Assembly: GCF_032118995.1 (NCBI RefSeq)
Contig: NC_092665.1
Location: 11,140,512-11,204,511 of the forward strand
Source: Asterias amurensis
Taxonomy: Eukaryota; Echinodermata; Asteroidea; Forcipulatida; Asteriidae
Length of the DNA: 64,000 nucleotides
Reading direction: 5' to 3'
Shown here: piece after piece, positions 21,700 to 34,700 of the stretch
Layout of the letters: each line of letters starts with the position of its first letter
Position numbering within the stretch: the stretch's first letter is position 1
The notes under the pieces: generated by a model
Databases searched by the model: none
Told to the model about the DNA's origin: nothing
Seen by the model: the letters and a program-made list of their open reading frames with translations, nothing else
Made by a program: the position numbers and the translations under genes

Positions 21700-22642
21700 G
21701 TGGAGCCTATGGTACGGAGCCCGAGAAGGGACAGTGGAAGAAAAAAATATGCAGGGGCTAATTCGTTCGCACGGTTCAGTAATCCGTTCGAACGAATTAA
21801 TAATCCGTTCAAACGATTTAGTAATCCGTTCGAACGAATTAATAATCCGTTCAAACGGTTTAGTAATCCCTTCGAACGAATTACTAATTCGTTCGCACGG
21901 TTTAGTAATCTGTTCGAACGAAATAGTAATCCCTTCGAACGAATTAGTAATCCGTTCCAACGAATTAGTAATCCGTTCGCACGGTTTAACTAAGGCATGA
22001 AATGGCGCTGCACGCATGCGCAAGCGATCCCCTCACAACAACACTTCAAGATGGCGGAGGGCAGCGACGCAAGTAAACCTGACGTATCTGATGATGACCG
22101 TGGTGGTAAGTTTTTCAATTTTGACCAACACGGTCATCATCAGAGTCAGAACTTGTGTCGTGGCCCTCCACCATCTTGAAGCAAAGTGTTGTTGTGAGGG
22201 GATCGCTTGCGCATGCGTGCAGTGCCATTTCATGCCTTAGTTAAACCGTGCAAACGGATTACTAATTCGTTCGAACGGATTGCTATTTCGTTCGAACGGA
22301 TTACTAATTCGTTCGAACGGATTATTAAACAGTGCGAACGGTTTAATTACTAATTCGTTCAAACGGATTGCTAATTCGTTCGAACGGATAACTAAACTGT
22401 GCAAACGGATTATTAATTCGTTCGAACGGATTACTAAACCATGCGAAGGGATTATTAATTCGTTCGAACGGATTACTAAACCGTGCGAACGGATTATTAA
22501 TTCGTTCGAACGGATTACTAAACCGTGCGAACGGATTATTAATTCGTTCGAACGGATTACTAAACCGTGCGAACGAATTAGCCCCTGCATTTTTTTTTCT
22601 TACCACTGTCCCTTCCCGGGCTTAGTACTATGGTATAAAAAA
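21700..22642. repeat. Three-layer palindromic foldback element (~940 bp)
   Basis: The outer arms are unique (GAGAAGGGACAGTGG facing CCACTGTCCCTTC; ATGCAGGGGCTAATTCG facing its inverse). The middle layer on each side is an array of about ten to fifteen 21-bp units of the TAATCCGTTCGAACGAATTA type, each unit itself nearly palindromic. The core (about 21995-22240) is a third pair of arms, AATGGCGCTGCACGCATGCG facing CGCATGCGTGCAGTGCCATT, closing near 22115 on AATTTTGACCAACACGGTCA. Peptide repeats such as SNPFERI read from the arrays are by-products. Confidence 0.75.
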
Positions 22643-22644
22643 AA

Positions 22645-23598
22645 TTCGACCACATAGATAAATAAAAATCAGAAGCACCCCCCCCCCCAACGAGGGACGC
22701 CCCGCCCACACAATATACGGCTCTGATATTTTTTTGACTCTGATGTTCAAGTGCGCCCTCAAGAGGCAAATTCGTTAAGCATTGAGTTTCGCTCGTCCCC
22801 CTTTGATTGTGATTCATTGAACAGAGAGAGCCTGTCGAAGAAGTCAAATTGTAAGTAAGCATACTTTGCCCATTCAACTTCTTACTTGGGAATTTCCAGC
22901 TGGGTTAATGCCCATGATTGTCCAGGAGATGTTATGTTAGAGTAGGAATATTTTATAATTACAGTTTTTGTACAACAATGAATCTGAGTCTGCGCGACGT
23001 CATAAATATATATAATAATACTAATAGGAATAGGATGCTAGAACTTTACTTTTCTAGTTCAGTCGTATATCCAATCCTTCCTGTTGTGTCATGTGTAGGA
23101 TATAGATAAACATAAACGTTGTTAACAATCAAAAACTAAATGATTTTTTATGATAATTTTGTTTTAAAATTCAGAGGTTGGATGATGTTTCTTTGACTCA
23201 AACGGCATTGGATTGATTGTTGGCATAATGCACTAGTAATACATTATTACCGGTGGAGCTTGCACAGTCTCGCGGTAAACGGTTATCAAAGTTTGGGTTC
23301 AAAAAAATGTGAGAGTCGATAACATATGACCCTATGTTATATTTAGGATTGTTATTATTGTTAATTGAATCCTAACTTCTTAAAAAAAACATTTTTTTCA
23401 GGATTGTTTAGAACCTTCAATCCAAAACAATCGAGAGTCGAACCATCCTCTTACAACGAACACGGACTCTGGATATGGACAAGTGAAATAGTACTTAAAG
23501 AGTAAGAGGTCACCATTATGGGATAGACAGGATCTGAAAACAGCTTTAAATTGCAAATTATGTTTGGGAAGAAAGGTTTGTTCTGTTTCTCAAGATGC
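22645..23598. other. Intergenic, presumed upstream region of the RUN/RH gene
   Basis: It contains possible 5' untranslated exon signals (a donor AAATTGTAAGTAAG near 22850; see 23402-23501) but no coding segment that I can support. Confidence 0.35.
23402..23501 (+). other. Possible 5' untranslated exon of the RUN/RH gene
   Basis: A strong acceptor (CATTTTTTTCAG) and a good donor (AAAGA before GTAAGAGG) bracket 100 nt with no long open frame. The first coding exon at 25628 also has an acceptor before its ATG, so at least one upstream exon is expected. Confidence 0.25.
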
Positions 23599-24014
23599 TG
23601 GGACACGTTGGCTCAGATCGGGCGAGTTGGTCTTTGAAAAGCGTTTGAAACTGCTTGTTATGAAGGGTGATGTATTACTATAGATAGATAATTTAAAAGT
23701 ATAATCTACTTAGCCACACAAATATCCCTGGAATTCGCACGGTTTTCTTTTTATGTTGCAAACAAACGTGTTCGGCCATGTTAAGGAGTGTTTACTGACA
23801 AATGCGAGCGGCCATTTTATGGAGTCAAAATGGCCGACCGTGTTTGTTTGCGTCGTAAAAAGAAAACTGCAATTTTGAGGCATGTTCTTGTGTGGCTCAT
23901 TACATGTATTTTCTACTTTTAAAGTATCTGCCTAACCATGATGCATTTCTTAACAAAGGATTTCAAATGTTTTTCAAAGTTCAACTGACCGACCCAAGGC
24001 AACATGTTCCTTTA
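23599..24014. repeat. Diverged family-3 TTAA foldback element
   Basis: GGACACGTTGGCTCAGATCG at the left and CCAAGGCAACATGTTCCTTT at the right. The central palindrome is GCGGCCATTTTATGGAGTCA facing GGCCGACCGTG. Related to 7084-7467. Confidence 0.6.
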
Positions 24015-24017
24015 TTG

Positions 24018-24333
24018 TAAAGATAATAAAGGCTGATAAAAAAATAGTGGAAAAACGGCTCCCTCTGAAGTGCCATAGTTTTTGAGAAAGAAGTAATTTT
24101 CTACGAATTTGATTTCGAGACCTCATATTTAGAACTTGAGGTCTCGTAATCAACCATCTAAACGCACACAACTTCGTTTGACAAGAGTGTTTTTTTCTTT
24201 CATTATTATCTCGCAAGTTCGATGACCGATTGAGCTCAAATTTTCACAGGTTTGTTATTTTATGCATATGTTGAGATACACTAACTGTGAAGGCTAGTCT
24301 TTGACAATTACCAATAGTGTCCACTGCCTTTAA
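24018..24333 (+). repeat. Family-1 element, left end missing
   Basis: Right portion intact from ACGGCTCCCTCTGAAGTG to TGTCCACTGCCTTTAA. It directly adjoins the family-3 copy. Confidence 0.62.
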
Positions 24334-24662
24334 CTAACCCATTTTGAAAATTTGAAGAAAAAATATTTGATTTGAGTGTTTTGTTATCTCCCTCATATAA
24401 AAAGCTCAGACAAAATGCAACCCAATTTAAAGGTTGTATACAGGATAGGTAGAGCTGACAAAATAGTCACTAGACAGTTTTATGTGTTGAACTATATACA
24501 AAAAATAATAGACCTGTAAAAATCTGGGCTTATGTTGTGTGTGAGAATCTTAAGTCACTGGCCTCTATCAGGCCTGCTGTCCAGTATAGATTTCAAGCCT
24601 TTTTTTCAATCATGAGTTTACTGGCCCAACTCTAAAATCACTGGTCTCGTGCCTGGATACCT

Positions 24663-25045
24663 TTAAGGGCACTGGACACTATTGGTTATTATTCAAAATA
24701 ATTGTTAGCATAAAAAATTACTTCGTTTTGAGCAACGGAGAGCTGTTGATAGTATAAAACATTGTGAGAAATGGCTCCCTCTGAAGCAACATAGTTATTG
24801 AGAAAGAAGTTATTTCTCACCAAAATATTTGAATTGAATTTGAGATCTCAGCTGCGGTCTTGAATTTAAGACATCTGAAAGCACAAAACTCGTTTGACAA
24901 GGAAGTTTTTTTCTTTCTATTATTCTCCCGCTTTTTGATGACCAATTGAGTTTCAAATTTTAACAGGTTTGTTATTTTATGCATATGTTCAGATACACCA
25001 AGTTAGAAGACTAGTCTTTGACAATTACCAAAGGTGTCCACTGCC
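24663..25045 (+). repeat. Family-1 TTAA foldback element
   Basis: TTAAGGGCACTGGACACTAT at the left to GGTGTCCACTGCC at the right. It is followed by an inverted scrap (GGCAGTGGACAGTGTCC), so the right edge is a small palindrome. Confidence 0.65.
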
Positions 25046-25080
25046 CAAGTGGCAGTGGACAGTGTCCACATCTGTGGAAG

Positions 25081-25500
25081 TGTTGTGGCCGAGCGGTTAA
25101 GAGCTCACCAAATTCAAACTCTGATGGTTCTGATCAGCAGAGTGTGTGTTCCAATCCCCATCCATGACACTTATGTCCTTAAGCAAGACACTAAGCCATT
25201 GCTTTGTCCTTCGGATGGAATGTAAAGCCGTTGGTCCCATGTGTTGTGTAACACATGTAAAAGAACCCAGTGCACAGAAGGGGAACTCAGAAGGGATTCC
25301 CCCCCCCCCCCCCCCCCCCCCGCCGGTTTTCCTGGATGTGGCTGTTGAATTCGCCGTAGCACCTTAGACCCTTATAAGGTGCTTACTAATTGGGTCTCAA
25401 AATTCACCACTGCAATAACCTATCTTTCTGAAAGTTTGTATATACTCAGCGCCTTGCGTACCTTGTTGTTTGGTAGTATTTCTGTGCGCTTTGATACAAT

Positions 25501-25593
<93 letters not shown>
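25081..25593 (+). mobile_element. tRNA-derived SINE with (ATT)n tail
   Basis: The head carries an A-box-like GGCCGAGCGGTTAAGAGC and B-box-like GTTCCAATCCCCATC. The tRNA-unrelated body (TTAAGCAAGACACTAAGCCA, GTAAAAGAACCCAGTGCAC) includes a run of about 20 C near 25301-25321. The 3' end (CTGTGCGCTTTGATACAATG then about 31 ATT units, 25499-25593) looks like a LINE tail. It ends 34 nt before the first coding exon of the RUN/RH gene, in sense. Confidence 0.7.
25499..25593 (+). repeat. (ATT)n microsatellite
   Basis: About 31 perfect ATT units forming the tail of the SINE. Poly-Tyr or poly-Ile frames read from it are not genes. Confidence 0.95.
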
Positions 25594-25594
<1 letters not shown>

Positions 25595-25627
25595 GTTAAC
25601 CATGATCACCGTATTTATCCTCTTTAG

Positions 25628-25710
25628 GTGCTATAGATGAGATGGAGGCAGCTAAGCTGGCGTCCCTCAAACACTACCTCAGCCGAGAGCTTTCTACATC
25701 CATCAAAAAG
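25628..25710 (+). CDS. RUN/RH gene, first recognised coding exon
   Basis: The acceptor is ATCCTCTTTAG and the donor AAAAAG before GTAATC. ATG at 25642 gives MEAAKLASLKHYLSRELSTS, aligning with the start of PLEKHM1's RUN region. The 14 nt before it have no stop in frame, so a further upstream coding exon cannot be excluded. Confidence 0.65.
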
Positions 25711-28700
25711 GTAATCAAACAGGCCAAAATTCTCATCTTTGCAGGCATGTATGCTTCGTTTTTTAAAGGGCAAGGGCACCAAGGCATTTTCTCCTTAGTA
25801 AGGGACACCCTATGAGGAAATTGTAAATTTCTACTGGAGCATAGACAAGGGCAACAAGGCAATGGCCAGGGGCATGGAGGCAATTGCCTTTGTTGCCTAC
25901 GTGAAGTATCAGGCCTGAGCAGGGAAGGTCATGTCAAAGAGTACTAAGAGTCTTATCATGTGGACAACTTTTGAAGGGGCACTAAGGCCAAGACGAGGGC
26001 AACCATAAGCCATGGCCTCTGTGGCATTCCAGACCATAATCAAAAACGTGTTCGAGAGAATAGCTTTTAGTTTCTTTTGAAGTTAAGATATCGCTTTTAA
26101 TGTTTTTATTATTAATGTCTTCATAATTCATGTGTACAAAATGGACTTATCTTAAACAACCAGTGATTTTTACAAAACGTTCCCAAAACCTTCAAAAATG
26201 ATTTACCCAAAACAAATTGAATTAGGACCTTGTTGCACTGATGATGAGACGATGACACATTTGTGTGCCTTTGTTATCCCTTCCCTAACGTTTGCATTCA
26301 TTTGTTTTAGTAAAGTACTTATTTTAATTTCAGCTCCAGAAGGATCACATATCATCAGATTCAGCGATACGAAGGTAAGACATAAAAAACCCTTGGCTAT
26401 TTTCACAGTATTTGAACTGGCATATTGTCCAGCTGTATAGACATTCCGGTCTTATTTCATGGCTCTGCTTTGACGGTGGGTTATTAGTTGCATTACCAAA
26501 AAGGTACTGTGGCGAATCCCATCCGGTCGGCACCAGCACAGGGTGAGTGGCAATCCTGCTGGTACTAAGGGTGAGGTCGTTGGAGACTGTATATCGCCGC
26601 CTGTGATTAAATGTGGGGGAGGGGGGGTCTAGAATACAATGGTTAAGTACAGTAATTACTGATTCCAAATAGTGTAAGGTTATCCTCCGTTCCTTATAAA
26701 TGGAAATCACTTAAGGTACTTAAAATATGCCTTAAGGGCCTGATGAGATCCCGGATTCCAGAACAAGCTATACAATGCACTTAAGAACACGATCTCCTTA
26801 CGGGAGTTGATAAGAACATCTCTACTGGTTCCAACACTCGCAACAATTAAATACAAGCAATAACACCTACCCAACGCTTACACAACTGGCAGTGACACTA
26901 CGGCACACACAGACTCCAGAGCACTCCGACAGCCCTGCTGCCACGGACACTGACGCTTTCCTAAAGACGTCGCTCCGTCTAGCTGCTTCCCGCCGCTAGC
27001 TATCTGTCCGCCTCCAAAATGCGTGCTTACTATCCACTGCCCAGTCTGCAACTACCAAAATCGCGCTCTACGCACAAGGCAGCAGCGTATTCCCCATAAT
27101 GCCCCTGGACAGCTACATGTAGCGTGCATGCCCCGCCAAAAGTGCCTATTCGCGCGCTATGGGCGCCTATTCGCTCGCTATGCGTGGAACCCCACCATGT
27201 GGTACCATTTTGTTACAGTACAATTCTAACTACTACTGCTTGTATACAGATAATAATCATCAAACATCTTAAATTTGTCCATGCACAGTGGTGAAACGGC
27301 AAACAAAATCTGCAATCTGGTTGAGGCAGTCTTTCTCCACGACCTCAAGGAGTCCTACAGTAGTAAGGTATAATAAGACTATAATAATAATTTTTTTTAA
27401 TAACTTCAACCCAAACCTTGTGGTTTATAACTTACTAATATAATATCAATGAAAGTTAAGCCCTTTTCACTCGGCCAAAATGTAGCCAGGATCCCTTGCT
27501 ACAAAATTTACGAGCGTGGATTGTTTATTTGTTATCACTGTGTGTGACTGATTTTGTGAGCTTTCCCACTGCAAAGTTAAAAAGCTAACAACCCTTGTGC
27601 GACATGAGAGTGATATGTTGCATTGGTAATCTTGATCACCTTAGTTGGACAAGATAGCACCCACAAAAGCATGTGCTGTATGAGCTTTTTCACCTAGGAC
27701 GTCGTTCAATAAACAAGGATTCCTTTCACACGATGATGTAGCCCACGTCCATGGTCAAAACTTCTGCTAGTGTAACATTTTGTCGTAGGTCCAGACCTCC
27801 AACAAAATGTAGCAATGTTGGACAAGATTTGACAAGGGACCCTGGACACTCCATAAATTATTGTCCTTTCACACGAGGTGCATTTTGTAAAATCTTACAA
27901 CCATGCTACAATTTAGCAAGGGACCCTTGCTAAATTGCTCTCGTGTGAAAGGGGCTCTAGGAAATTAATTTTAAAAAAGGAGGCTTGGATATTTTACACT
28001 AGTGTAAGTGTTCCTCAAAGCGACTTAAGCTGTGTTCGCATTGGACTAATGTTTTACCAAGACAGTGGTTAACATTCCAAAGGGGAAACTTACCAGGGTC
28101 AGCACTTGGATTAATGACGTGGGTTATCTAACCGACACGATCGGTAAAATACACTCGGACTAACTTAAGACAAACACAAGAGGGCGCTATCGCAGTGACC
28201 TTTGATGAGGGTGCTTGACACTAAGAATGCAATGAGTGCAACCGAGCTTCCGTCAGTGTGTAAACAATGCATGTGTACATTGTGTCATCCCACAATCACG
28301 TGGCGTGGCGGGTAGATCGGGGGCCCGGATGTGGTTTGTTACCCTGATCATGCTCGCACTGGACTTTTTAGCTCGGTTAAACTGACCTGGTCAATATAAC
28401 CGGGAACTCGTGGGTCAGTTTAAATTACCCATTCAGGTCAGGTAAGTTACCTGGGAGGGAAACTGCCTGGGCTGTTCGCATTGGACTTAAAATGGGTAAG
28501 TTACCCATTGGCTCGGTTAGTTTACCCAAATTAAGTCCAATGCAAACAGGGCTTTAGAAATCATTTTTTTGCCTTACTCTTGTTTTATTGTTGACATTAT
28601 AATATCATATTTTGCAATGCAGACACCGTGGCCTTTTTTGGTGAAGTTTACCCACAAGGATGTGGTCTCACAGCTCAAGGGGCTCGGGCTGATCAGCACA

Positions 28701-31700
28701 GAGATCGGTTACTGTCGGGTGAGTTGCAAAGAGTTATTTTGTGTTAAGCTACTTTGTTATACTTTTCTATAATATTCAACAGAAGTGAAAGATATTGTCA
28801 GACTGAAAGTCAACATTTTAACACAAATACAAGCCCACCAAACTTGTCCAGTCAATACTTTACTTCTGCGGTCCAGTGGTCATTTTAAAGATGATTCTTG
28901 ATGTTTATTAAAGACACTGGACCCTATTGGTAAGGACCAGTCTTTGGGTATCTCAACATATGCATAAAATAACAAAAATTTGAGCTCAATCGGTCGTCGA
29001 AGTTGCAAGATAATAATGAAAGAAAAAACACCCTTGTCACATAGCATGAAGTTGTGTGCTTTCAGATGCTTGATACGGGACCTCAAATTCTAAATCTTTG
29101 GTCTCTAAATCAAATTCGTGGAAAATTACTTCTTTCCCGAAAACTACGTTTCTTCAGAGGGAGCTGTTTCTCACAATGTTTTATACTATCAGCAGCTCCC
29201 CATTAACTTGTTACCAAGTACGGTTTTACGCTATAATTATTTTGAGTATTTACCAATAGTGTCCACTGCCTGAAGCAGCTCTATGTGAAATTTTGAGCGA
29301 GGTGGTGGAAACTCCAATCTGTAAATTTCTTGGTCTTTTTTTCCTCCTGTGTTTTCTGTCAGGCATGGGTAAGACTTGCTTTAAATGATGGGTTACTGGA
29401 TAGCTACATGGACGCCATACTGTCAGATGGGAGAACTATACAGAGTTACTACAAACGTACATCGTTCTTAAGAGACACTGAAGAACCTCATATTATGAAG
29501 AATTATCTGCAAGGTAAGACGAAGCTCACCGCCTGAGCTAAGGTGTCATAGAGCTCCTTATTAAAGGGTTTGGGTACTACATGTATTTGTTGGACACAAA
29601 ACAAAATGTCCACAGATTTACTTCAAGCTTACATGGTTAAAGACAGTGGACACTATTGGTAATTGTCAAAGACCAGTCTTCTCACTTGGTGTATCTCATC
29701 ATATACATAAAATAATCAACCTGTGAAAATTTGAGCTCAATCGGTCGTCGAAGTTGCGAGATAATAATGAAAGAAAAAATACCCTTGTCACACGAAGTTG
29801 TGTGCTTTCAGATGCTTGATTTCGAGACCTCAAATTCTAAACTTGAGGTCTCGAAATCAAATTCGTGAAAAATTACTTCTTTCTCGAAAACTACATCACT
29901 TCAGAGGGAGCCGTTTCTCACAATGTTTTTTACCATCAACCTCTCCCCATTACTCGTTACCAAGTAAGGTTTTATGCTAATAATTATTTTGACTAATTAC
30001 CAATAGTGTCCAGTGCCTTTAAAGATAGTGATGGTAGAAAGCTTTTCTTAAAGTATTACTTGCTGAGGTGCCGAGTTTTTAAGAAATGAGTAAACGGACA
30101 TCAACCCTCAGAAATCTTGTTTATAAGTAAGATTCAAATGTTTTCGGGTGATTAGTTTTCCAATTATTCTAAAAAATAGTTTATACTATCAAAAGCGGCA
30201 GTGCTTCCCACAAAATTTAATTTAAAGTGTTTATGATCGTCAACTTGTTGTGGATTTGAAGTAGCAACAAAAATACTTCAGGCATCAAAAAATAAATAAT
30301 TCTGATAACTTTTTTTAAACAGTTTTTCTGCTTTAAAGTAGGCTTATGTTCCTTTTTAAGTTTTCATATGTGTTTACCATTTTTTACATATATATATATT
30401 TGTAGTTGTTCTTGTTGTTTACCGGTTGGCCAAAGTGCAGATACTGTTGATAATAATCTGATGAGGGATAAGTCCTTGATCCAGACTTAATCCGAGATAT
30501 CAAGAACCTTGGACGGCTGACTCAAATGGTTGAAATTGGTTAGGCTGTCGGTGATAATGGCCAATATTTTGTTTAAAGCTACAATTAATTTTAATAATGA
30601 AAAAGTAATTATATAGGGGCAAAACTCATAAAAAACAAAAAAAGCTAAATAAGAACGTTTTGCGGTGACACCATGTAAATATTGCATTTGTGAGTAGTGG
30701 TAGCTCTCTGAGAATCGGCTTTCCTCGGAGTCATCACTACTCACAAAAAAGAGATTTTTACGTTTCACCGCAAACCTTACTTACTTAAAAAACAAGCTCA
30801 AAGTTGCTTTACAAAAAAGCTGATAGCCTTTTTAAGATTTTCTTCGACATTATCATGTGAATGGGACTTTGATTTGATTGCATAAACGGCTATGCCTGCA
30901 GTGATTTACAGGTCGCAATGCAAAGCAATGAACTGGCTAGTTGGACCTTTTATAGCTCCTTGGTCGGACTACTTGGTGAGACTTTTGTCTGGAAACAGTA
31001 CAGCTGGCATTTGGCCAGCAGATCACTTTAAAATCTAGAGCTTAAAGACACTGGACACTATTGGTTACTGTCAAAGACCAGTCTTCACGCTTGGTGTATC
31101 TCAACATATGCATAAAAAAACGAACCTGCGAAAATTTGAACTCAATCGGGCGTCGAAGTTGCGAGATAATAATGAAAGAAAAAACACTCTTGTCACACGT
31201 AGTTGTGTGCTTTCAGATGCTTCATTTCGAGACCTCCACATTCTAAATCTGATGTCTCGAAACTCAAATTCGTGGAAAATTATTTCTTTCTCAAAAACAA
31301 CTTCACTTCAGAGGGAGCCGTTTCTCAGAATGTTGTGTACTACAGCTCCCCATTACCTGTTACCAAGTAAGTTTTTATGCTAAAATTTATTTTGAGTAAT
31401 TACCAAGAGTGTCCAGTGCCTTTAAGTGTACACTAGTCTAATGCTGTCAATCAACAAGTGTGTGTGTTGTTCTGTCAATTAATACATGAAGTTTTAGTTA
31501 GCATTTCAGGGTCATTGTTTACATTGGTAAAATTACAAGATCATTGTTTTCATCGCACAGAGTTCAATGTCAATGCACTGCAGATCATATTGCTTCGCAG
31601 TCCCATTCCTGACTTGTGTCAAATAACTCTTAGGGGTAATGTTGTGTTAACCGTCTGGTGACTACAGGTCTGGTATATGGGTAAAACAAAAAATGAATAT

Positions 31701-34700
31701 TCTTTGTCCCCGATGCAAATTTAAAGGGTCTGGGTACTTTTTTGTAGGACACAAAGCACAATGTCCAGAGATTTACTTCAAAACAACACAGTTTGAATAT
31801 AATGATAGTACAAAGCTTCCCTTCAAAATATTACTTGCTGAGGTGCTGTAGTTTTTTGAGAAATGAGTTAAACAAGTCATGAAAATTATTTTTGTCTTAG
31901 GAGACTAACATTAAAAACATATTTTTATTACATTGTTTTACTCATTTATCAAAAACTTCAGAACCTCGGCAAGTAATATTTTAAGGGAAGCTTTCTACTA
32001 TCATTATCTTCGAACCCTGTAAGTTTAATGTAAATCTGTGGACATTGTGTTTTGTGTTACAAAAAGTAGCCAAATCTTATAACGTCTTTTAGGTCTGGTG
32101 AACTTCACCTTCCAGTTGTCATTCAACTCATCTCTGCTCAATGTTTGGGGAGCAGCGCCTCTTATCATTGCTGGATCGTGGGACGAACCCAGAGAAAGGA
32201 ATCTCAGTAATCCAAACGCATCCAGGAAGATTGTCACAGGTAAGCAGGAAAAAGAGTTGCATTAAAGACACTGGACGCTCCTGGTCATTGTCAAAGACCA
32301 GTCTCCTCACGTGGTGTATCTCAATAAAGGCACATAGTAACAAACCTGTGAAAATTTTAACTCAATTGGTTGCGAGATAATAGTGGAAGAAAAAACACCT
32401 TTATCACACAAAGTTGTGTGCTTTCTGATGCTCGATTTCGGGACCTTGGAATGTAATTCTGAGGTCTCAAAATCGTATTCTTGGAAAATTACTTCTTTCT
32501 AAAAAACTATGTTACTTCAGAGGGAGCTGTTTCATACAATGTTTGAAACTATCAACAGCTCTCCATTGCTTGTTATTAAGTTAGTTTTTCTGCTAACAAT
32601 TATTTTGGGAAATTGCCAATAGTGTCCACTGCCTTTAATACAAAATGTGTCCATTCTGTGAGACAAATATACAACTTGGAATATATTACTTTTACTGTAC
32701 CATTAAACAAGATTACTTCTACAGAACAACTTGTACATCAATGTTTTACAGGACCAATAAAACAATTTTTGTCACTTCTGCAGACAAAGAAACAACTTTT
32801 ATATAAATGTATCACCATTTCAGAACAAAGAAAATCTTGAATGTTAATGTACCAGCCGTCGATTTGACAAAACTCTTCCTAACTTAGGATTAATCTAATG
32901 ACTTAGGACGAGGCCCAACCCTGCACTGTAGCATGCAAACCTTAAGATTAATCCTAAGTTAGGACGAGTTACTCGAGATAAGAGGAGTCCTAACTCTTTG
33001 TGAAGTCGACGACCCGTTCTGCAGAAGAAATATTTTGTAGTTTGTGTATCACTTGTACAGGACAAAGAAAAAAGTCCTGATGTATTACTTCTAACAAAAA
33101 AATATTATATGCAAATGTTTTCTTTAACATTAAAGTACACAGGGTGTTAAAGTTAATTACTATACCTCATACATATTCATGACCGAGAGTCGAATTCTCA
33201 TTGGTCCATTCATCGTCACGTGCCAGGTGTTAATCTTGCTAATTACCAAGCACAGACGTAAGTATTCACGCAAGTGGTAAATGCGCATGACAAGTAATAG
33301 CTCCCCGGGAGCTATTCTACTTGTCATGCGCATTACCATTGTGGGACGTCATCCCCGGGCGCTATTATACTTGTCATGCGCTCTATGATCGTGGTACTGT
33401 TGTACACACGCACGAACATAGTGACATCCGTCGCATGAACAAACTTATCATGGTTCATTTTATTTCACAGTCGTAATTTTCCCTTGCTCCAAACAACTGA
33501 ATTATGTATGAAGTATAGTAAAACAAATATAACATGGGTTTTTTTTTCGGGTGACTATAGTTGATATGAGCTCCCCTCGGTATTGAAAGTTGACAAACTA
33601 GTCCCCTCGGCTCCGCCTCGGAACTAGTTTGTCAACTTCCAATACCTTAGGGAGCTAATATTGACTAGTCACCCTCAAACCATATTATATTTGTATAAAA
33701 GTACAATTAACTTGAAAGATTGACTCCATTTTCTTTTTTGACGGAGATATGTAAGGAGTTGTGGCGTTCTGTGGCCTAGCGGATAAGAGCACCAAACTCA
33801 AGCTCTGGTGTTTCTGATCAGCAGAGTGTGGGTTCAAGTCCCAGCCAAGTCCTTAAGCAAGACATTTAACCCTGATGCTTCATCCTTTGGATGTGATGTA
33901 AAGCGTGACGTAAAGCATGTTGTGTAATGCACATAAAAGAACACAGTGCACATGTCAAAAAGAGCAAGGGTTCGCCCGGTGTTCTTGGTTTGGTCTGATC
34001 GACAGTATGTTGCGCCACAGCACCTTGTAAACCATTACACAGTGCTTTAAAGGAATATGTCTCATACTTCAAAACATACATGTAGCTCCACAAACCTTGC
34101 AGGACAAATACTGTGCTTCTTGATTAGGGGTCTGATAAAGTGCGATATAAAAACATATTATCATTATTACTTCTTTATATCTTTTGATATCTTCAGGCGG
34201 TCCTCCTCTAGGGATCAACCCAGCAGACAGAACATCTCAGGACCTTCTCTCCAAGAGCAAAGACGGACAAACTACAAGAGGGCAGAGGGCCCTGTCCTTC
34301 GAGGGGAGCTTTCATGAATGTGAGATCAGTAGTACTCTCCTTCGCAGCCCCTCAGAAGATGGATCTACCCTTATGTCAATGGGGGAACCCATCGACGTAA
34401 CATATGCTGACCGTACCATTATTGAAAATAGGGAGAAGCCGCCAGTGAGGGACTTTCCTGGGATTGTTCAAGATAGCTACGAAGATGGTATTGTCATCCA
34501 TCTGGTGTCAGACAGTACTTTAGATAACGCCTCTGGCACTGTTGGCGATAAAGTTGAGACAGTTTACCAGAATATAAGTGAAAGCAAAAATTTTACAGAG
34601 GAAAGAACAGATATGGTTGAAGAGGACATTAGACCAGAAGGGTCGTCGAATCCGTTTGATCTTCAAGAGACGGACAAGAAAGACGAGGAGGAGGATGAAG

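Noticed and set aside
21619-22606. Frames with repeated NPFERI / RSNELVI heptads resembling EH-binding NPF repeats
   Set aside because: They arise from the 21-bp inverted arrays of the palindromic element on both strands; no start context, splice signals or flanking domain.
25397-25609. Poly-Tyr and poly-Ile frames
   Set aside because: Translations of the (ATT)n tail of a SINE.
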